NCBI GenBank assembly: GCA_030827315.1
Contig: JAURER010000005.1
Location: 1-64,000, forward strand
Source: Gemmatimonadota bacterium
Lineage (GTDB): Bacteria > Gemmatimonadota > Gemmatimonadetes > Longimicrobiales > Gaopeijiaceae
Direction: 5' to 3'
Length of the DNA stretch: 64,000 nt
Position numbers and translations under genes: made by a program. The notes beneath the pieces are model-generated. The model ran no database searches. It was not told where the DNA came from and saw only the letters and a program-made list of their open reading frames with translations. Every line of letters begins with the position of its first letter. The stretch's first letter is position 1. This document shows positions 1 to 8,230 of this stretch, in pieces.

Positions 1-121
1 CCAGAACGAGCGAAATCCTCGCGCCATGATGGCGAAGTCGCTCGCCCGACGACGGCCCGGGATCGCCGGAGAGCCGGTGCAGCGCCCGTTCGACCGGCCG
101 CCCCTCGCCGCTGCGGTTCAC
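1..121 (-). CDS. N-terminus of probable HDIG-type (7TM-HD) membrane protein, cut by window edge
   Basis: Only the first 40 codons are present; the gene runs off the left edge. I place its start at a GTG (119-121) that overlaps the phoH stop as GTGA, the coupling style used across this window. The visible residues are polar and basic up to about residue 33. They then become hydrophobic (RISLVL), as at the start of a first membrane helix. The identity rests mainly on known gene order: in many bacteria a 7TM-HD (PgpH-like) phosphodiesterase gene follows phoH. No domain of that family is visible in this fragment, so the name is an inference. Confidence 0.4.
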   Translation of the reverse strand, partial: MNRSGEGRPVERALHRLSGDPGPSSGERLRHHGARISLVL

Positions 122-1104
122 GACCCGACCGCCTCGGCCGCGTCGTCGCGCTCGTACGCTCTGATGATGTCCTTCACGAGCCGGTGCCGGATGACGTCCT
201 TCGCGTCCAGGTACACGAAGTCGATGCCTTCGATGCCCCCGAGGATCTCCTCGACCTCGAGCAGGCCGGAATCGGACTTGCTGGGCAGATCGATCTGCGT
301 CTTGTCGCCCGTGATCACGACCCTCGAGTTCAGTCCGAGCCGCGTCAGGAACATCTTCATCTGGGCCCGTGTGGCGTTCTGGGCTTCGTCGAGAATGACG
401 AAGGCATCGGACAGCGTACGCCCCCGCATGTAAGCGAGCGGCGCGATCTCGATGGTCGAATCCTCGAGCGCGCGCTGAACGCGCTCGTGCGGCATCATGT
501 CTTCGAGGGCGTCGTAGAGCGGGCGCAGGTAGGGATCGACCTTTTCCTGAAGGTCTCCCGGGAGGAAACCCAGGTTCTCACCCGCCTCGACCGCGGGACG
601 AGCCAGAACGATGCGCTTGACCCGCTTCTTGTAGAGCGCGTCGACGGCGGCGGCGACCGCGAGATAGGTCTTCCCCGTGCCGGCCGGCCCGATGCCGATG
701 ACGATGTCGTTGGCCTGGATCGCGCGGACGTAGCAGCGCTGCCCGTCGGACTTGGGAACGATGACGCGCCTCGAGCCCGGCAGCGCGATGCGCACCTCGT
801 CATTGGGGTGAACGATGCCTTCCATTCCTAGCGCGTCCACGCCGTCCGTGAAGCGGGCGATGTCGGTGGTGTCGAACGGCGCACGCAGCCGGGCGAGCTC
901 GATCATGTGCTGCACGACCGGCACGGCCCGCTCGACCGCGGGCAGCGGACCGGTGAGCACCAGGTGGTCGCCACGCATCACGACGCGCACCGAGAAGAGG
1001 CGACTCAACTCATGCATGTTCCGGTCGTTCACGCCGGCCAGCATCAGAGGGTCAGCGCCCTCCGCGTCCAGCCGGTGCTCAACCATCGTCTCGCCGTTCG
1101 CCAC
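118..1104 (-). CDS. phoH: PhoH family ATPase
   Basis: Cytoplasmic P-loop NTPase of the PhoH family, linked to RNA metabolism although its precise role in most bacteria is unsettled. The 328-residue protein has an N-terminal KH-like region (about 30-80). The PhoH domain has Walker A GPAGTGKT at 139-146 and Walker B VILDEAQN at about 236-243, followed by the conserved TGDKTQIDLP segment. The length is normal for the family. The start is GTG, with a GGGAG ribosome-binding site about five bases upstream in the 18-base gap after aspS. The stop overlaps the next gene, a probable HDIG membrane protein, an order seen in many bacteria. Confidence 0.95.
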   Translation of the reverse strand: MANGETMVEHRLDAEGADPLMLAGVNDRNMHELSRLFSVRVVMRGDHLVLTGPLPAVERAVPVVQHMIELARLRAPFDTTDIARFTDGVDALGMEGIVHPNDEVRIALPGSRRVIVPKSDGQRCYVRAIQANDIVIGIGPAGTGKTYLAVAAAVDALYKKRVKRIVLARPAVEAGENLGFLPGDLQEKVDPYLRPLYDALEDMMPHERVQRALEDSTIEIAPLAYMRGRTLSDAFVILDEAQNATRAQMKMFLTRLGLNSRVVITGDKTQIDLPSKSDSGLLEVEEILGGIEGIDFVYLDAKDVIRHRLVKDIIRAYERDDAAEAVGS

Positions 1105-1122
1105 GCACGCTCCCGGAGGCGC

Positions 1123-2928
1123 TTACGCCCCCTGTTCGCCCTCGTTCACCTTTCCCGTCCGCAGCGTGAGGCCGAGCGCCTCCAGCTCCTGCGGTCCGAC
1201 GGGTGTCGGGGCACCCTCGAAGAGCGCACGCGCCGCGGTCGTCTTGGGAAAGGCCACCACGTCACGCAGGCTCGACGAGCCCGTGAAACGCTGAACGATA
1301 CGGTCCATACCCAGCGCAATGCCACCGTGCGGCGGCGCACCGGCAGCAAGCGCCGCGAGAAGGAAGCCGAACTTCTGGTCGATTTCCGCGTCGTCGAGAC
1401 CCAGAACGCGAAGCACGCGACGCTGCAGCTCCGGGTCGTGAATTCGGATGCTCCCCGATCCGAACTCTGTGCCGTTGTAGACGAGATCGTACGCCGTCCC
1501 ACGCACCCGCGCCGGATCCGTCTCGAGAAGCTCGAGATCGTCGGCGTGGGGCATGACGAAAGGGTGATGGCCAGCCGCCAGGACCCCGTCCTCCTCGATG
1601 AAGACCGGAAAGTCCGTGACCCAGAGCCACGCGTGCTCGCGCACGCGCGGAAGCTCCATGACCCGCGCCGCCGCGTCGCGGACCGCCGCCAGCGTGGGCG
1701 ACGTGAGTGTGTCGGACCCGGCCGCCACGAGGGCGAGGTCTCCGACCCGGAGCCCCATCGCGTCGGCCTGCCCGGGAGACAGGAACTTGCCGAGGGGCCC
1801 GGAGGTGCCGTCGTCGGCGCGCTTCGCCCAGAGCAGCCCGGGCGCACCCGCCGCCTTGGCCACGCCCTCCAGCTCCTCGATCTGCCGGCGGGAGAGTCGG
1901 GCGCCGTCCGAAAGGAGCAGCCCGCGCACGCGCCCGCCGGCGGCGACCTGCGTGCGGATGATCCCGAAGTCCACCTCGGCCGTGGCGTCGGTCCAGTCGC
2001 GGATCTCGAGCTCGAAACGGAGGTCGGGGCGATCGGACCCGTAGCGATCCATGGCCTCGTACCACGTCATCCGGGGGAACGGAAGGGGAGCATCGATCCC
2101 GGCCACGTCCGCGAGGGACGCGACGAGTCCCTGCATCCAGCCGAGAATGTCCTCGACCTCGACGAAGGACGCCTCGACGTCGATCTGCGTGAACTCGGGC
2201 TGCCGGTCTGCACGCAGATCCTCATCGCGGAAGCAGCGCGCGATCTGGAAGTACCGGTCGAAGCCGGAGACCATGAGGATCTGCTTGTAGATCTGCGGGC
2301 TCTGGGGCAGCGCATAGAACTCGCCCTTGTGCACGCGGCTGGGAACGAGGTAGTCGCGTGCACCCTCGGGGGTCGCCTTCGTGAGGATCGGCGTTTCGAT
2401 CTCGATGAAGCCGTGCCGGTCCATGTAGTTGCGCGTCTCGAGGACGAGCCGGTGCCGGAGCACGAGGTTCTGCTGCAGCTCCCTGCGGCGGAGGTCGAGC
2501 ACACGATGCTGGAGCCGGAGTTCCTCGGCCGGAAGCTCGTCCTCGGGTGCCCGGTAGACGGGGATCTCCGGCGTCCGGGCATCGGACAGAATGCGGAGCG
2601 AGCGGGCGCGGATCTCCACTTCGCCCGTGGCCATGTCCTCGTTGCGGGCACCCTCCGGCCGGGCGGCGACCACGCCGTGCACCAGGATCACGTCCTCGTG
2701 CCCGATCTGCTGGGCGAGCTCCAGGGAGCCGGCCTCCGTCCAGTCGGGACCGAACGAAACCTGGACGACGCCACTGCGGTCACGGAGGTCGACGAAGAGG
2801 AGTCCTCCGAGGTTCCGGCGGCGGTGCACCCAGCCGGCCAGCGCCTGTTCGGATCCGTCGTCGGCCGCGCGCAGCCCCCCGACCATGCGGGTGCGAAGCG
2901 CCGTGCTCTCGATCTCTCTGTTCGCCAT
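1123..2928 (-). CDS. aspS: Aspartyl-tRNA synthetase, bacterial type
   Basis: Charges tRNA-Asp with aspartate in the cytoplasm. The 601-residue protein has the full bacterial layout: an N-terminal OB-fold anticodon-binding domain (to about 110), the class II catalytic core with motif 2 around FRDED (233-237), an inserted GAD domain (about 305-425), and motif 3 (GMDR) near the C-terminus. The start chosen is ATG 2928, which overlaps the vanZ-like stop as TGATG; upstream in-frame sequence lies inside that gene. In GWVHRRRNLGG the leucine resembles the E. coli discriminating enzyme rather than the histidine I recall for non-discriminating forms. An asnS gene in the same window fits that reading. 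Confidence 0.97.
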   Translation of the reverse strand: MANREIESTALRTRMVGGLRAADDGSEQALAGWVHRRRNLGGLLFVDLRDRSGVVQVSFGPDWTEAGSLELAQQIGHEDVILVHGVVAARPEGARNEDMATGEVEIRARSLRILSDARTPEIPVYRAPEDELPAEELRLQHRVLDLRRRELQQNLVLRHRLVLETRNYMDRHGFIEIETPILTKATPEGARDYLVPSRVHKGEFYALPQSPQIYKQILMVSGFDRYFQIARCFRDEDLRADRQPEFTQIDVEASFVEVEDILGWMQGLVASLADVAGIDAPLPFPRMTWYEAMDRYGSDRPDLRFELEIRDWTDATAEVDFGIIRTQVAAGGRVRGLLLSDGARLSRRQIEELEGVAKAAGAPGLLWAKRADDGTSGPLGKFLSPGQADAMGLRVGDLALVAAGSDTLTSPTLAAVRDAAARVMELPRVREHAWLWVTDFPVFIEEDGVLAAGHHPFVMPHADDLELLETDPARVRGTAYDLVYNGTEFGSGSIRIHDPELQRRVLRVLGLDDAEIDQKFGFLLAALAAGAPPHGGIALGMDRIVQRFTGSSSLRDVVAFPKTTAARALFEGAPTPVGPQELEALGLTLRTGKVNEGEQGA

Positions 2929-3311
2929 CACGCGATGTCCTCGCCGTCGTCCGATGTATGGGCCCGCGCCAGCATCCTCACTGCGATTCCGTATCCGATC
3001 ACCAGCCCGGTGACGTCCGCCACCCAGTCCCAGGGATCGGGCATGCGTCCGGGGACGTACCCCTGATGCACCTCGTCGGTCACGCCGTACAGCGCGCCCA
3101 GCGCGAGCAGGAGGAGGTGAGGGACGGCTCGTCGAGAACGTCCCCGCCCCCACGCGAGCGCGACACCGAGCACCGCGTACAGCGAAAGGTGTCCGACCTT
3201 GTCGCCGAACGGGAGCCAGGAGGCTCCCGGAACGTCGGGAAGCGAGCTGAGGAGGAAGAGGACTGCGGCCCAGAAGGCAGCAGGTCCCCAGACAAGAAGT
3301 CGGTTCGCCAA
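2928..3311 (-). CDS. VanZ-like family membrane protein
   Basis: Small integral membrane protein of 127 residues with about four hydrophobic segments: residues 7-24, 42-56, 67-80 and 97-115. It carries VanZ-like hallmarks: a short loop SSLPDVPG after helix 1, GDKVGHLSLYAVLG, and TDEVHQGYVPGR. VanZ homologues are associated with teicoplanin resistance in enterococci, but most chromosomal copies have no known role. The apparent start is TTG (3309-3311), as there is no nearby ATG or GTG in frame. It is first in a unit with aspS and phoH and is divergent from rlmN across 77 bases. Confidence 0.85.
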   Translation of the reverse strand: MANRLLVWGPAAFWAAVLFLLSSLPDVPGASWLPFGDKVGHLSLYAVLGVALAWGRGRSRRAVPHLLLLALGALYGVTDEVHQGYVPGRMPDPWDWVADVTGLVIGYGIAVRMLARAHTSDDGEDIA

Positions 3312-3376
3312 ACGTATCGTGTCCGGAGTCGTCGGGTCGAACCGCCGAGTGGCTACAGAGCCCGTGAATCGGCGGC

Positions 3377-3382
3377 TAAGTT
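3377..3382 (+). promoter_or_regulatory. Candidate -10 element for leaderless rlmN mRNA
   Basis: TAAGTT lies exactly six bases before the GTG start at 3389, so transcription would begin at or next to the start codon. No convincing -35 is visible. The same hexamer type and spacing occur before the genes at 6524, 16770 and 49837. Confidence 0.4.
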
Positions 3383-3388
3383 AAACGG

Positions 3389-4528
3389 GTGAAAATTTCG
3401 ATTCAACAACCTGCTATGTCCTCCGACGCCCGACCCGACCTGCTGTCCATGACGCCCACCGACCTGCGGGGGGCGCTCGCCGCGCATTTCTCGGGGCGCG
3501 GACAGCCCCGGTATCGGACGGGTCAGGTGGAGCGCTGGCTCTACGAGCGGCTCGCGGCCTCGACCGACGAGATGACCGACCTTCCGGAAGCGGAGCGCAC
3601 CGCGCTGGGTCGGGCGTTCCGGATCGCCGAGCCCGTGGCGCAGACGGTCCAGCGGAGCGCCGACGGGACGGTCAAGCATCTCTGGCGGCTGGAGGACGGT
3701 GCCCTCGTCGAGTCGGTGCTCATCCCCACGAGCCGCCGCCTCACGCTGTGCATTTCCTCGCAGGCGGGGTGCGCCATGGGGTGCACCTTCTGCGCGACGG
3801 GCTGGGGCGGCTTCGACCGGCAGCTCACCGCGGGTGAAATCGTCGGCCAGTACCGGGCGTCCCGACGCTGGGCCGACGAGAACGGGTACGGTGCCATCTC
3901 GAACATCGTGTACATGGGCATGGGAGAGCCGCTGGCCAATCGCAAGGCGGTGATGCCCTCGCTGACGATCCTCAACGAGGGGTACGAGGTCGGCGCCCGC
4001 CGGATCACCGTCTCGACCGTCGGCGTCGTACCGGGCATCCTCGAGCTGGCCGCCAGACCCGAGCAGTTCCGACTCGCCCTCTCGCTCCACGCGCCCGAGA
4101 CCGAGCTGCGCCGGCAGCTCGTTCCGCTGGAGAAGCGTCACGCGCTTCCGGAGCTGATGGAGGCGTTGGAGGCGTTCGACGCGGCCGGTGGCAAGCGGAT
4201 CACCTTCGAGTACACGATGATCCGGGGCGTCAACGACGACCCCGCCCTCATCGCCCGGCTCGCCGAGCTGGCTCGGCGTGTCCAGGCGTTCGTGAACCTG
4301 ATTCCGTTCAACCCGATTCCCTACCGTGACTGGCGCCCGTCGACGCCGGAGCGGATCGCGCACTTCGCCAGGGAACTCGAGGAGATGGGCGTCTCCGTCG
4401 CCGTGCGGGAGACACGCGGGCGCGACATCGACGCCGCATGCGGCCAGCTGCGTGGCCACACGCTCGTGCAGGTGGCGCGCGCCTCAGGAGATCCCGCGCC
4501 CGATCCGGTCCCAGCGGACTTCGCGTAG
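3389..4528 (+). CDS. rlmN: 23S rRNA/tRNA adenine-2 methyltransferase RlmN
   Basis: Radical SAM enzyme that methylates C2 of A2503 in 23S rRNA and of A37 in some tRNAs. The 379-residue sequence has the cluster motif CxxxCxxC (C128, C132, C135). The SAM-binding MGMGEPL segment is present, as is the C-terminal cysteine in DAACGQL (about 351) needed for the methylated-enzyme mechanism. The start is GTG 3389 or ATG 3416, nine codons later. Neither has a ribosome-binding site, and a TAAGTT hexamer six bases before 3389 favours a leaderless GTG start. The 3' end overlaps the convergent lepB by 45 bases. Confidence 0.96.
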   Translation: MKISIQQPAMSSDARPDLLSMTPTDLRGALAAHFSGRGQPRYRTGQVERWLYERLAASTDEMTDLPEAERTALGRAFRIAEPVAQTVQRSADGTVKHLWRLEDGALVESVLIPTSRRLTLCISSQAGCAMGCTFCATGWGGFDRQLTAGEIVGQYRASRRWADENGYGAISNIVYMGMGEPLANRKAVMPSLTILNEGYEVGARRITVSTVGVVPGILELAARPEQFRLALSLHAPETELRRQLVPLEKRHALPELMEALEAFDAAGGKRITFEYTMIRGVNDDPALIARLAELARRVQAFVNLIPFNPIPYRDWRPSTPERIAHFARELEEMGVSVAVRETRGRDIDAACGQLRGHTLVQVARASGDPAPDPVPADFA

Positions 4529-5239
4529 CGCCGGGAACGGGCGGTACGAGTCCCTGTTGTACGAGTAGTACGTGAAGACCGCGCGCCCTTCCAGACGCCA
4601 CCCCTCGAGCAGCCCCCAGTAGCGGGAGTCAAGGCTCTTCTCGCGATTGTCGCCTAGCATGAAGTAGCGGTCCTCGGGAATGACGAGCGGGCCCCAGTTG
4701 TCACGCGTCGGCGCGTAGGCTGAAGGGTTCACGCCCGCGACCAGGTACTCTCGCTGCCACTGCATCCACGGGTGAACCTCGTCCCCCACGTTGGTGTGCA
4801 CGGCGTAGGGCTCGTCCCTGGCCTCGCCGTTGATGTACAGTACGCGGTTCCGCATCTCGAGGGTGTCGCCCGGGAGCCCGATCAGTCGCTTGATCAGCAT
4901 CAGATCCGGCTCATGAGGCGGATCGAAGACGATCACGTCGCCGCGACGCGGCTGTGAATAGCCGGGGATCCGGAGCGGCGTGCCCGGGACGCGAGAGCCG
5001 ATCGCCATCCGGTTCACCAGGAGCATGTCGCCGACGAGAAGCGTCTCCTCCATGGACCCGGAGGTGATCACGAACGTCTGGACCAGAAAGGTCCTCAGGA
5101 AGAGGAAGAGCGCCACCGCGATGACGATCGACTTCGCCCACTCTACGAAGGAGTTGGGGTCTCCCGGTGACTCGGCCGCACGCCTTGCCCGCCGCTCACG
5201 AGCGGCCTCCCTGGTTCCCTTGTTCGCCATCGATCGCAC
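4484..5239 (-). CDS. lepB: Signal peptidase I
   Basis: Membrane-bound endopeptidase that removes signal peptides from exported proteins. The 251-residue protein has a basic N-terminus and one membrane anchor (about 35-55). The catalytic serine is in SGSMEETLLVGD, the lysine is in LIKRLIGLPGD, and the conserved box FMLGDNREKSLDSRYWG follows. The start is GTG 5239 (AGGAG four bases upstream) or ATG 5230. It lies 57 bases after the LytR_C gene. This gap has a normal ribosome-binding site and no bridging mini-ORF. Its end overlaps convergent rlmN. Confidence 0.96.
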   Translation of the reverse strand: MRSMANKGTREAARERRARRAAESPGDPNSFVEWAKSIVIAVALFLFLRTFLVQTFVITSGSMEETLLVGDMLLVNRMAIGSRVPGTPLRIPGYSQPRRGDVIVFDPPHEPDLMLIKRLIGLPGDTLEMRNRVLYINGEARDEPYAVHTNVGDEVHPWMQWQREYLVAGVNPSAYAPTRDNWGPLVIPEDRYFMLGDNREKSLDSRYWGLLEGWRLEGRAVFTYYSYNRDSYRPFPALREVRWDRIGRGIS

Positions 5240-5296
5240 CGCGCTCCTGGTCCACGTCCCTTCGTGACTTCGATTCCCCTCGCGCCCGCGAGCTGA

Positions 5297-5842
5297 TCAG
5301 CTCCCGAACCAGGAGCGAGGATCCCAGCGGGGCGGATCGTCGGCAGGCCCGACCGTGATGACGGGGCCTCCCGGCATCCACCCTCCTCCCACCACTACGG
5401 TCACGTCCAGGAAGAGGTTCGGATCCGGCTCGGAAAGGACGTTATCGATTCCGAGAGAAGCCGCAACGGCCCGGGCGAAGTCGGCCCGCCCGACGCGGTC
5501 GATCACGGCCGACGGTCGCCCGGCGTCGAAGCTTCCGGCATTGCCGAAGTGGACGACGTCGAAGCCGGCCTCACGGAGCCTATCGGTGGCGCTGGCCGCC
5601 ATGCCCGCAACGCCCCCGGCATTGAGAACCTCGACACGCACGCGTTCCTCGCCGGTCCACGCGTTCACCGGGTTTTCGGCCGTGTCGAGCTCGTCCGGGG
5701 CGCGCGCGGTCACGATGACGCCGGCGACGAACGTCGTCGACGCCAGCGCGATGGTTCCTGCGACCCAGGTGAGGCGCGACGGCCCGCGCCGGCTCTTGCG
5801 GGCCCGTCCGCGACGAGGGGCGGAGGCACGGCGGCCCGTCAC
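5297..5842 (-). CDS. LytR C-terminal domain protein, single-pass membrane
   Basis: Predicted 181-residue protein: a basic cytoplasmic N-terminus (about 20 residues), one transmembrane helix (about 24-44, TWVAGTIALASTTFVAGVIV) and an extracytoplasmic LytR_C-type domain beginning near EVLNAGGVAGMAASATDRLREAG. LytR_C domains usually follow LytR-CpsA-Psr catalytic domains, but this gene has no catalytic part. The start is GTG, overlapping the yqeK-like stop as GTGA, with GGGAGG upstream. A yqeK then LytR-type order recalls nadD-yqeK-rsfS-lytR clusters, but no rsfS is present here. The function is unknown, possibly envelope related. Confidence 0.75.
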   Translation of the reverse strand: MTGRRASAPRRGRARKSRRGPSRLTWVAGTIALASTTFVAGVIVTARAPDELDTAENPVNAWTGEERVRVEVLNAGGVAGMAASATDRLREAGFDVVHFGNAGSFDAGRPSAVIDRVGRADFARAVAASLGIDNVLSEPDPNLFLDVTVVVGGGWMPGGPVITVGPADDPPRWDPRSWFGS

Positions 5843-6459
5843 GCCGCCTCCCGGACCAGGACGTTCCAGAAGTCGACCGAGCGCGCCTGCAGGGGCGCGC
5901 CCCGTTCGAGGCCGCGGCCCATGCGGGCCCGGGCGACCTCGAGGGCCACGTCGTCGAGGGCGTCCGGCATTCGGCCGCGGAGTTCCGCGCGCCACTCCGG
6001 CAGATACGTCCGCCCCGGTTCGAGGAAGTCCGCGACGTAGAGCGCACGGCCCAGCGCACCGAAGCGAGGGTCCCCGAGCGTGTGCCAGCCGACGGCCAAC
6101 AGCAGCTCGCCGTCGAGCACGCCCTCGACGCGGATCCGTTCCGCCGCCGCCGGCCCGTGCAGGACCGCGTCCGGGAGCGTGCGCTCCGCCGGCGGAACGG
6201 TCCCCCGCAGCAGAGCAGGGTCTTCGTCACGAAGAGCGTCGTGAAGGTGTGCGGCGGCGACCCAGCGGGTGCGGGCCGCAGCGTCGAGCCCGAGTCCGTC
6301 GGCCCACGCCGCCATGAGCTCGGCGACGCGCGCCATGTGCGCCCGACGCGGGTCCCCCGCGACGGCCCACTCCGGCAGGCTACCCTCCGCGGCTCGACTC
6401 ACTAGGGGGTGCAACGTCAATGCGACTCCTCGGGTGATCATCCGGCGCCGCGACAACAT
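5839..6459 (-). CDS. HD-domain phosphohydrolase, YqeK-like
   Basis: 206-residue protein with the metal-binding HD pattern: RRAHMARVAE (about 38-47), the HD pair in HLHDALRD (about 72-79), H in VGWHTLGDP, and the downstream aspartate in YVADFLEPGR. The pattern and length match YqeK proteins, which hydrolyse diadenosine tetraphosphate and usually sit next to nadD. nadD is not adjacent here. The start is ATG 6459, with M7 (6441) as an alternative. It is the first gene of a unit with the LytR_C gene and lepB, divergent from the NFACT gene. Confidence 0.75.
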   Translation of the reverse strand: MLSRRRMITRGVALTLHPLVSRAAEGSLPEWAVAGDPRRAHMARVAELMAAWADGLGLDAAARTRWVAAAHLHDALRDEDPALLRGTVPPAERTLPDAVLHGPAAAERIRVEGVLDGELLLAVGWHTLGDPRFGALGRALYVADFLEPGRTYLPEWRAELRGRMPDALDDVALEVARARMGRGLERGAPLQARSVDFWNVLVREAA

Positions 6460-6511
6460 TACCCGATCGACCCGGCCGGCTCCAGTGCGGCCTCGCGGCC
6501 GTCGATCCGGT

Positions 6512-6517
6512 TACCTT
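6512..6517 (+). promoter_or_regulatory. Candidate -10 element for leaderless NFACT-gene mRNA
   Basis: TACCTT ends exactly six bases before the ATG at 6524, and no ribosome-binding site lies between. A clear -35 is not visible. It is identical in hexamer and spacing to the truA promoter at 16758. Confidence 0.45.
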
Positions 6518-6523
6518 CGACCC

Positions 6524-8185
6524 ATGTCGATCCGCTGGGATTCCCTGGTTGCCCGAGCCGTCGCCCGGGAGTTGGACGAGGCGTTCCGCGGCGTTCGCCT
6601 CCGGGCGCTTCGCCTGGACGGGCGCACCCGCGATCTCCTGCTCTTCTTTCGGGAGCACACCCTGGTCTGGCGACTCCACCCGGACCGGGGCTACCCCCTG
6701 GTTCTGGACGCGGTGGAGCCGGAAGCGGGCGATCACCGCCTCCGGGCCCGGGTCCGGCGCGTGTACGCGCCACCCGACGAGCGCATGATCCTTTTCGAAC
6801 TCGTCGGCGAGCGCCCGGGGGAGCCCGGGTACGAGATCGTGATCGAGCTCCTGGGCAACCAGATGAACGCGATCGTTGCAGAGGGGCCCGAACGGACCAT
6901 CCGCCACGTGCTACGCACGCGGGAGGGGGCGCGGCCGGCGCGCGTCGGGATCGCGTGGACCCCGCCTGCGCCCTCCGCCCGACTGGGCACGACCTCCGCC
7001 GTCGACATCGACACCTGGGTCGAGCTCCTGTCGCCGGTCCCGCCGCCGACGCGTGCACGGGAGCTCACCCGGACCATGGCCTGGACGTCTCCGCTGAACG
7101 CCGACGCGTTCCTGGGAGCGTCCGCCCCCGCCGGCGATCCGGAAGGGCAGCTGCGCCTGGGGCACGCGCGCTGGCGGGCTGCCGTTGAGGACCGGTCCTC
7201 CGATGGTCCGACGATCCTCGACACCGACCGGGGGCCGCAGCCCTATCCCTTCCCGATCCCCGACGCGACGTCCCGCCCCGTGACCTCGCTGCTCGACGCC
7301 TTTGCGGCGTGCGCCGACGAAGAGATCGCCGCCGGCGACGCCCCGACCGCGCTCGCCGTCGGTCCCGAGCTCCTGGAGCGCCTCGAGCGGACGGTCGCGC
7401 AGGCCGAACGGCGTCTCGTACGCCTCGAAGCCGAACTCGCGGAGCGAGAAGACCCCGAGGCTCTGCGGGCGGTCGGCGATCTGATCCTCGCTCGCTATGC
7501 CGAGATCCGACCGGGGGCGTCGACCGTGGTGCTCACCGGCTTCGACGGCGGCCCCGTCGAGGTCACGCTCGACCCCTCCCTGCCTCCCCACGAGAACGCC
7601 TCGGCGTGGTACGATCGTGCGGGCCGCTCGGAGCGCGCGGCCCAACGCCTCCCGAAGTTGATCCGGCAGGCGCACGCCGCCCGGGACCGTTTCGCCGGGC
7701 TGCTCGAGGGGGCACGCGCGGGCACGGTCTCGGCCGAGCAGGTCCGGTCCGCACTGCCGGGCCCGACACGTGTCCGGCGGCGCGGAGAGGATGCGCCCGA
7801 AGTCCCCTATCGCACCTTTCGAAGCAGCGGCGGACTGGAGATCCGCGTCGGGCGCGGGTCGAAGCACAACGACGACCTGACGTTCCGCCATTCCGCCCCG
7901 GGCGACGTCTGGCTGCACGCGCGGCACGCCGCCGGCGCGCACGTCATCCTGCGCTGGCGCGGTCCCGGGAACCCGCCGGCCCGGGACCTGGAGGAGGCGG
8001 CCACGCTCGCGGCCGTTCACTCCAGGGCGCGCACCTCGGGCACCGTCCCGGTCGACTGGACGCTGCGCCGATTCGTCCGGAAGCCGCGAGGAGCGGCGCC
8101 CGGCGCCGTGGTACCCGACCGCGTCCGCACGGTCTTCGTACGCCCCGACCCCGGCGTGGCGGAGCGCCTCGCGGAAGGAACCTGA
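6524..8185 (+). CDS. NFACT family protein (RqcH/FbpA-like)
   Basis: 553-residue protein with an N-terminal NFACT-N region, a central alpha-helical/coiled-coil part (about 280-325, LERLERTVAQAERRLVRLE) and a C-terminal NFACT-R domain. The NFACT-R domain shows GRGSKHNDDLTFR, DVWLHARHAAGAHVILR and VPVDWTLRRFVRKPRGAAPG. Family members such as B. subtilis RqcH bind obstructed 60S/50S-peptidyl-tRNA and add alanine tails. Here the usual PP-F-MLLRK-L segment of NFACT-N is not recognisable. The position of the tRNA-binding Asp-Arg pair reads ER within PPDERMILFEL, by eye alignment. Activity as an elongation factor is therefore uncertain. The start has no ribosome-binding site but has a -10-like TACCTT six bases upstream. 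Confidence 0.85.
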   Translation: MSIRWDSLVARAVARELDEAFRGVRLRALRLDGRTRDLLLFFREHTLVWRLHPDRGYPLVLDAVEPEAGDHRLRARVRRVYAPPDERMILFELVGERPGEPGYEIVIELLGNQMNAIVAEGPERTIRHVLRTREGARPARVGIAWTPPAPSARLGTTSAVDIDTWVELLSPVPPPTRARELTRTMAWTSPLNADAFLGASAPAGDPEGQLRLGHARWRAAVEDRSSDGPTILDTDRGPQPYPFPIPDATSRPVTSLLDAFAACADEEIAAGDAPTALAVGPELLERLERTVAQAERRLVRLEAELAEREDPEALRAVGDLILARYAEIRPGASTVVLTGFDGGPVEVTLDPSLPPHENASAWYDRAGRSERAAQRLPKLIRQAHAARDRFAGLLEGARAGTVSAEQVRSALPGPTRVRRRGEDAPEVPYRTFRSSGGLEIRVGRGSKHNDDLTFRHSAPGDVWLHARHAAGAHVILRWRGPGNPPARDLEEAATLAAVHSRARTSGTVPVDWTLRRFVRKPRGAAPGAVVPDRVRTVFVRPDPGVAERLAEGT

Positions 8186-8230
8186 CCGAAGGCGCGGTGC
8201 GCCCCTCCGCCGCCGCGCGCTCCGTTCGCG

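Noticed and set aside
907-3066. A 719-codon open frame antisense to aspS
   Set aside because: It lies opposite a well-supported gene, has low-complexity Arg/Glu/Val composition and no domain. Long antisense frames are expected at this GC content. Similar cases opposite htrA/purB (18249-20372), purL (25081-26676), comEC (30930-33009), recG (43762-45663) and murE (60995-62563) were rejected for the same reason.
6449-6466. TAATGT near the yqeK-like start as another leaderless -10
   Set aside because: It overlaps the candidate start codon and no start codon lies six bases after it, so the spacing rule seen elsewhere is not met.
8186-8230. Terminator between the NFACT gene and trpA
   Set aside because: A GGCGC/GCGCC stem with a three-base loop is present, but it is only five base pairs and has no T-run on either strand.
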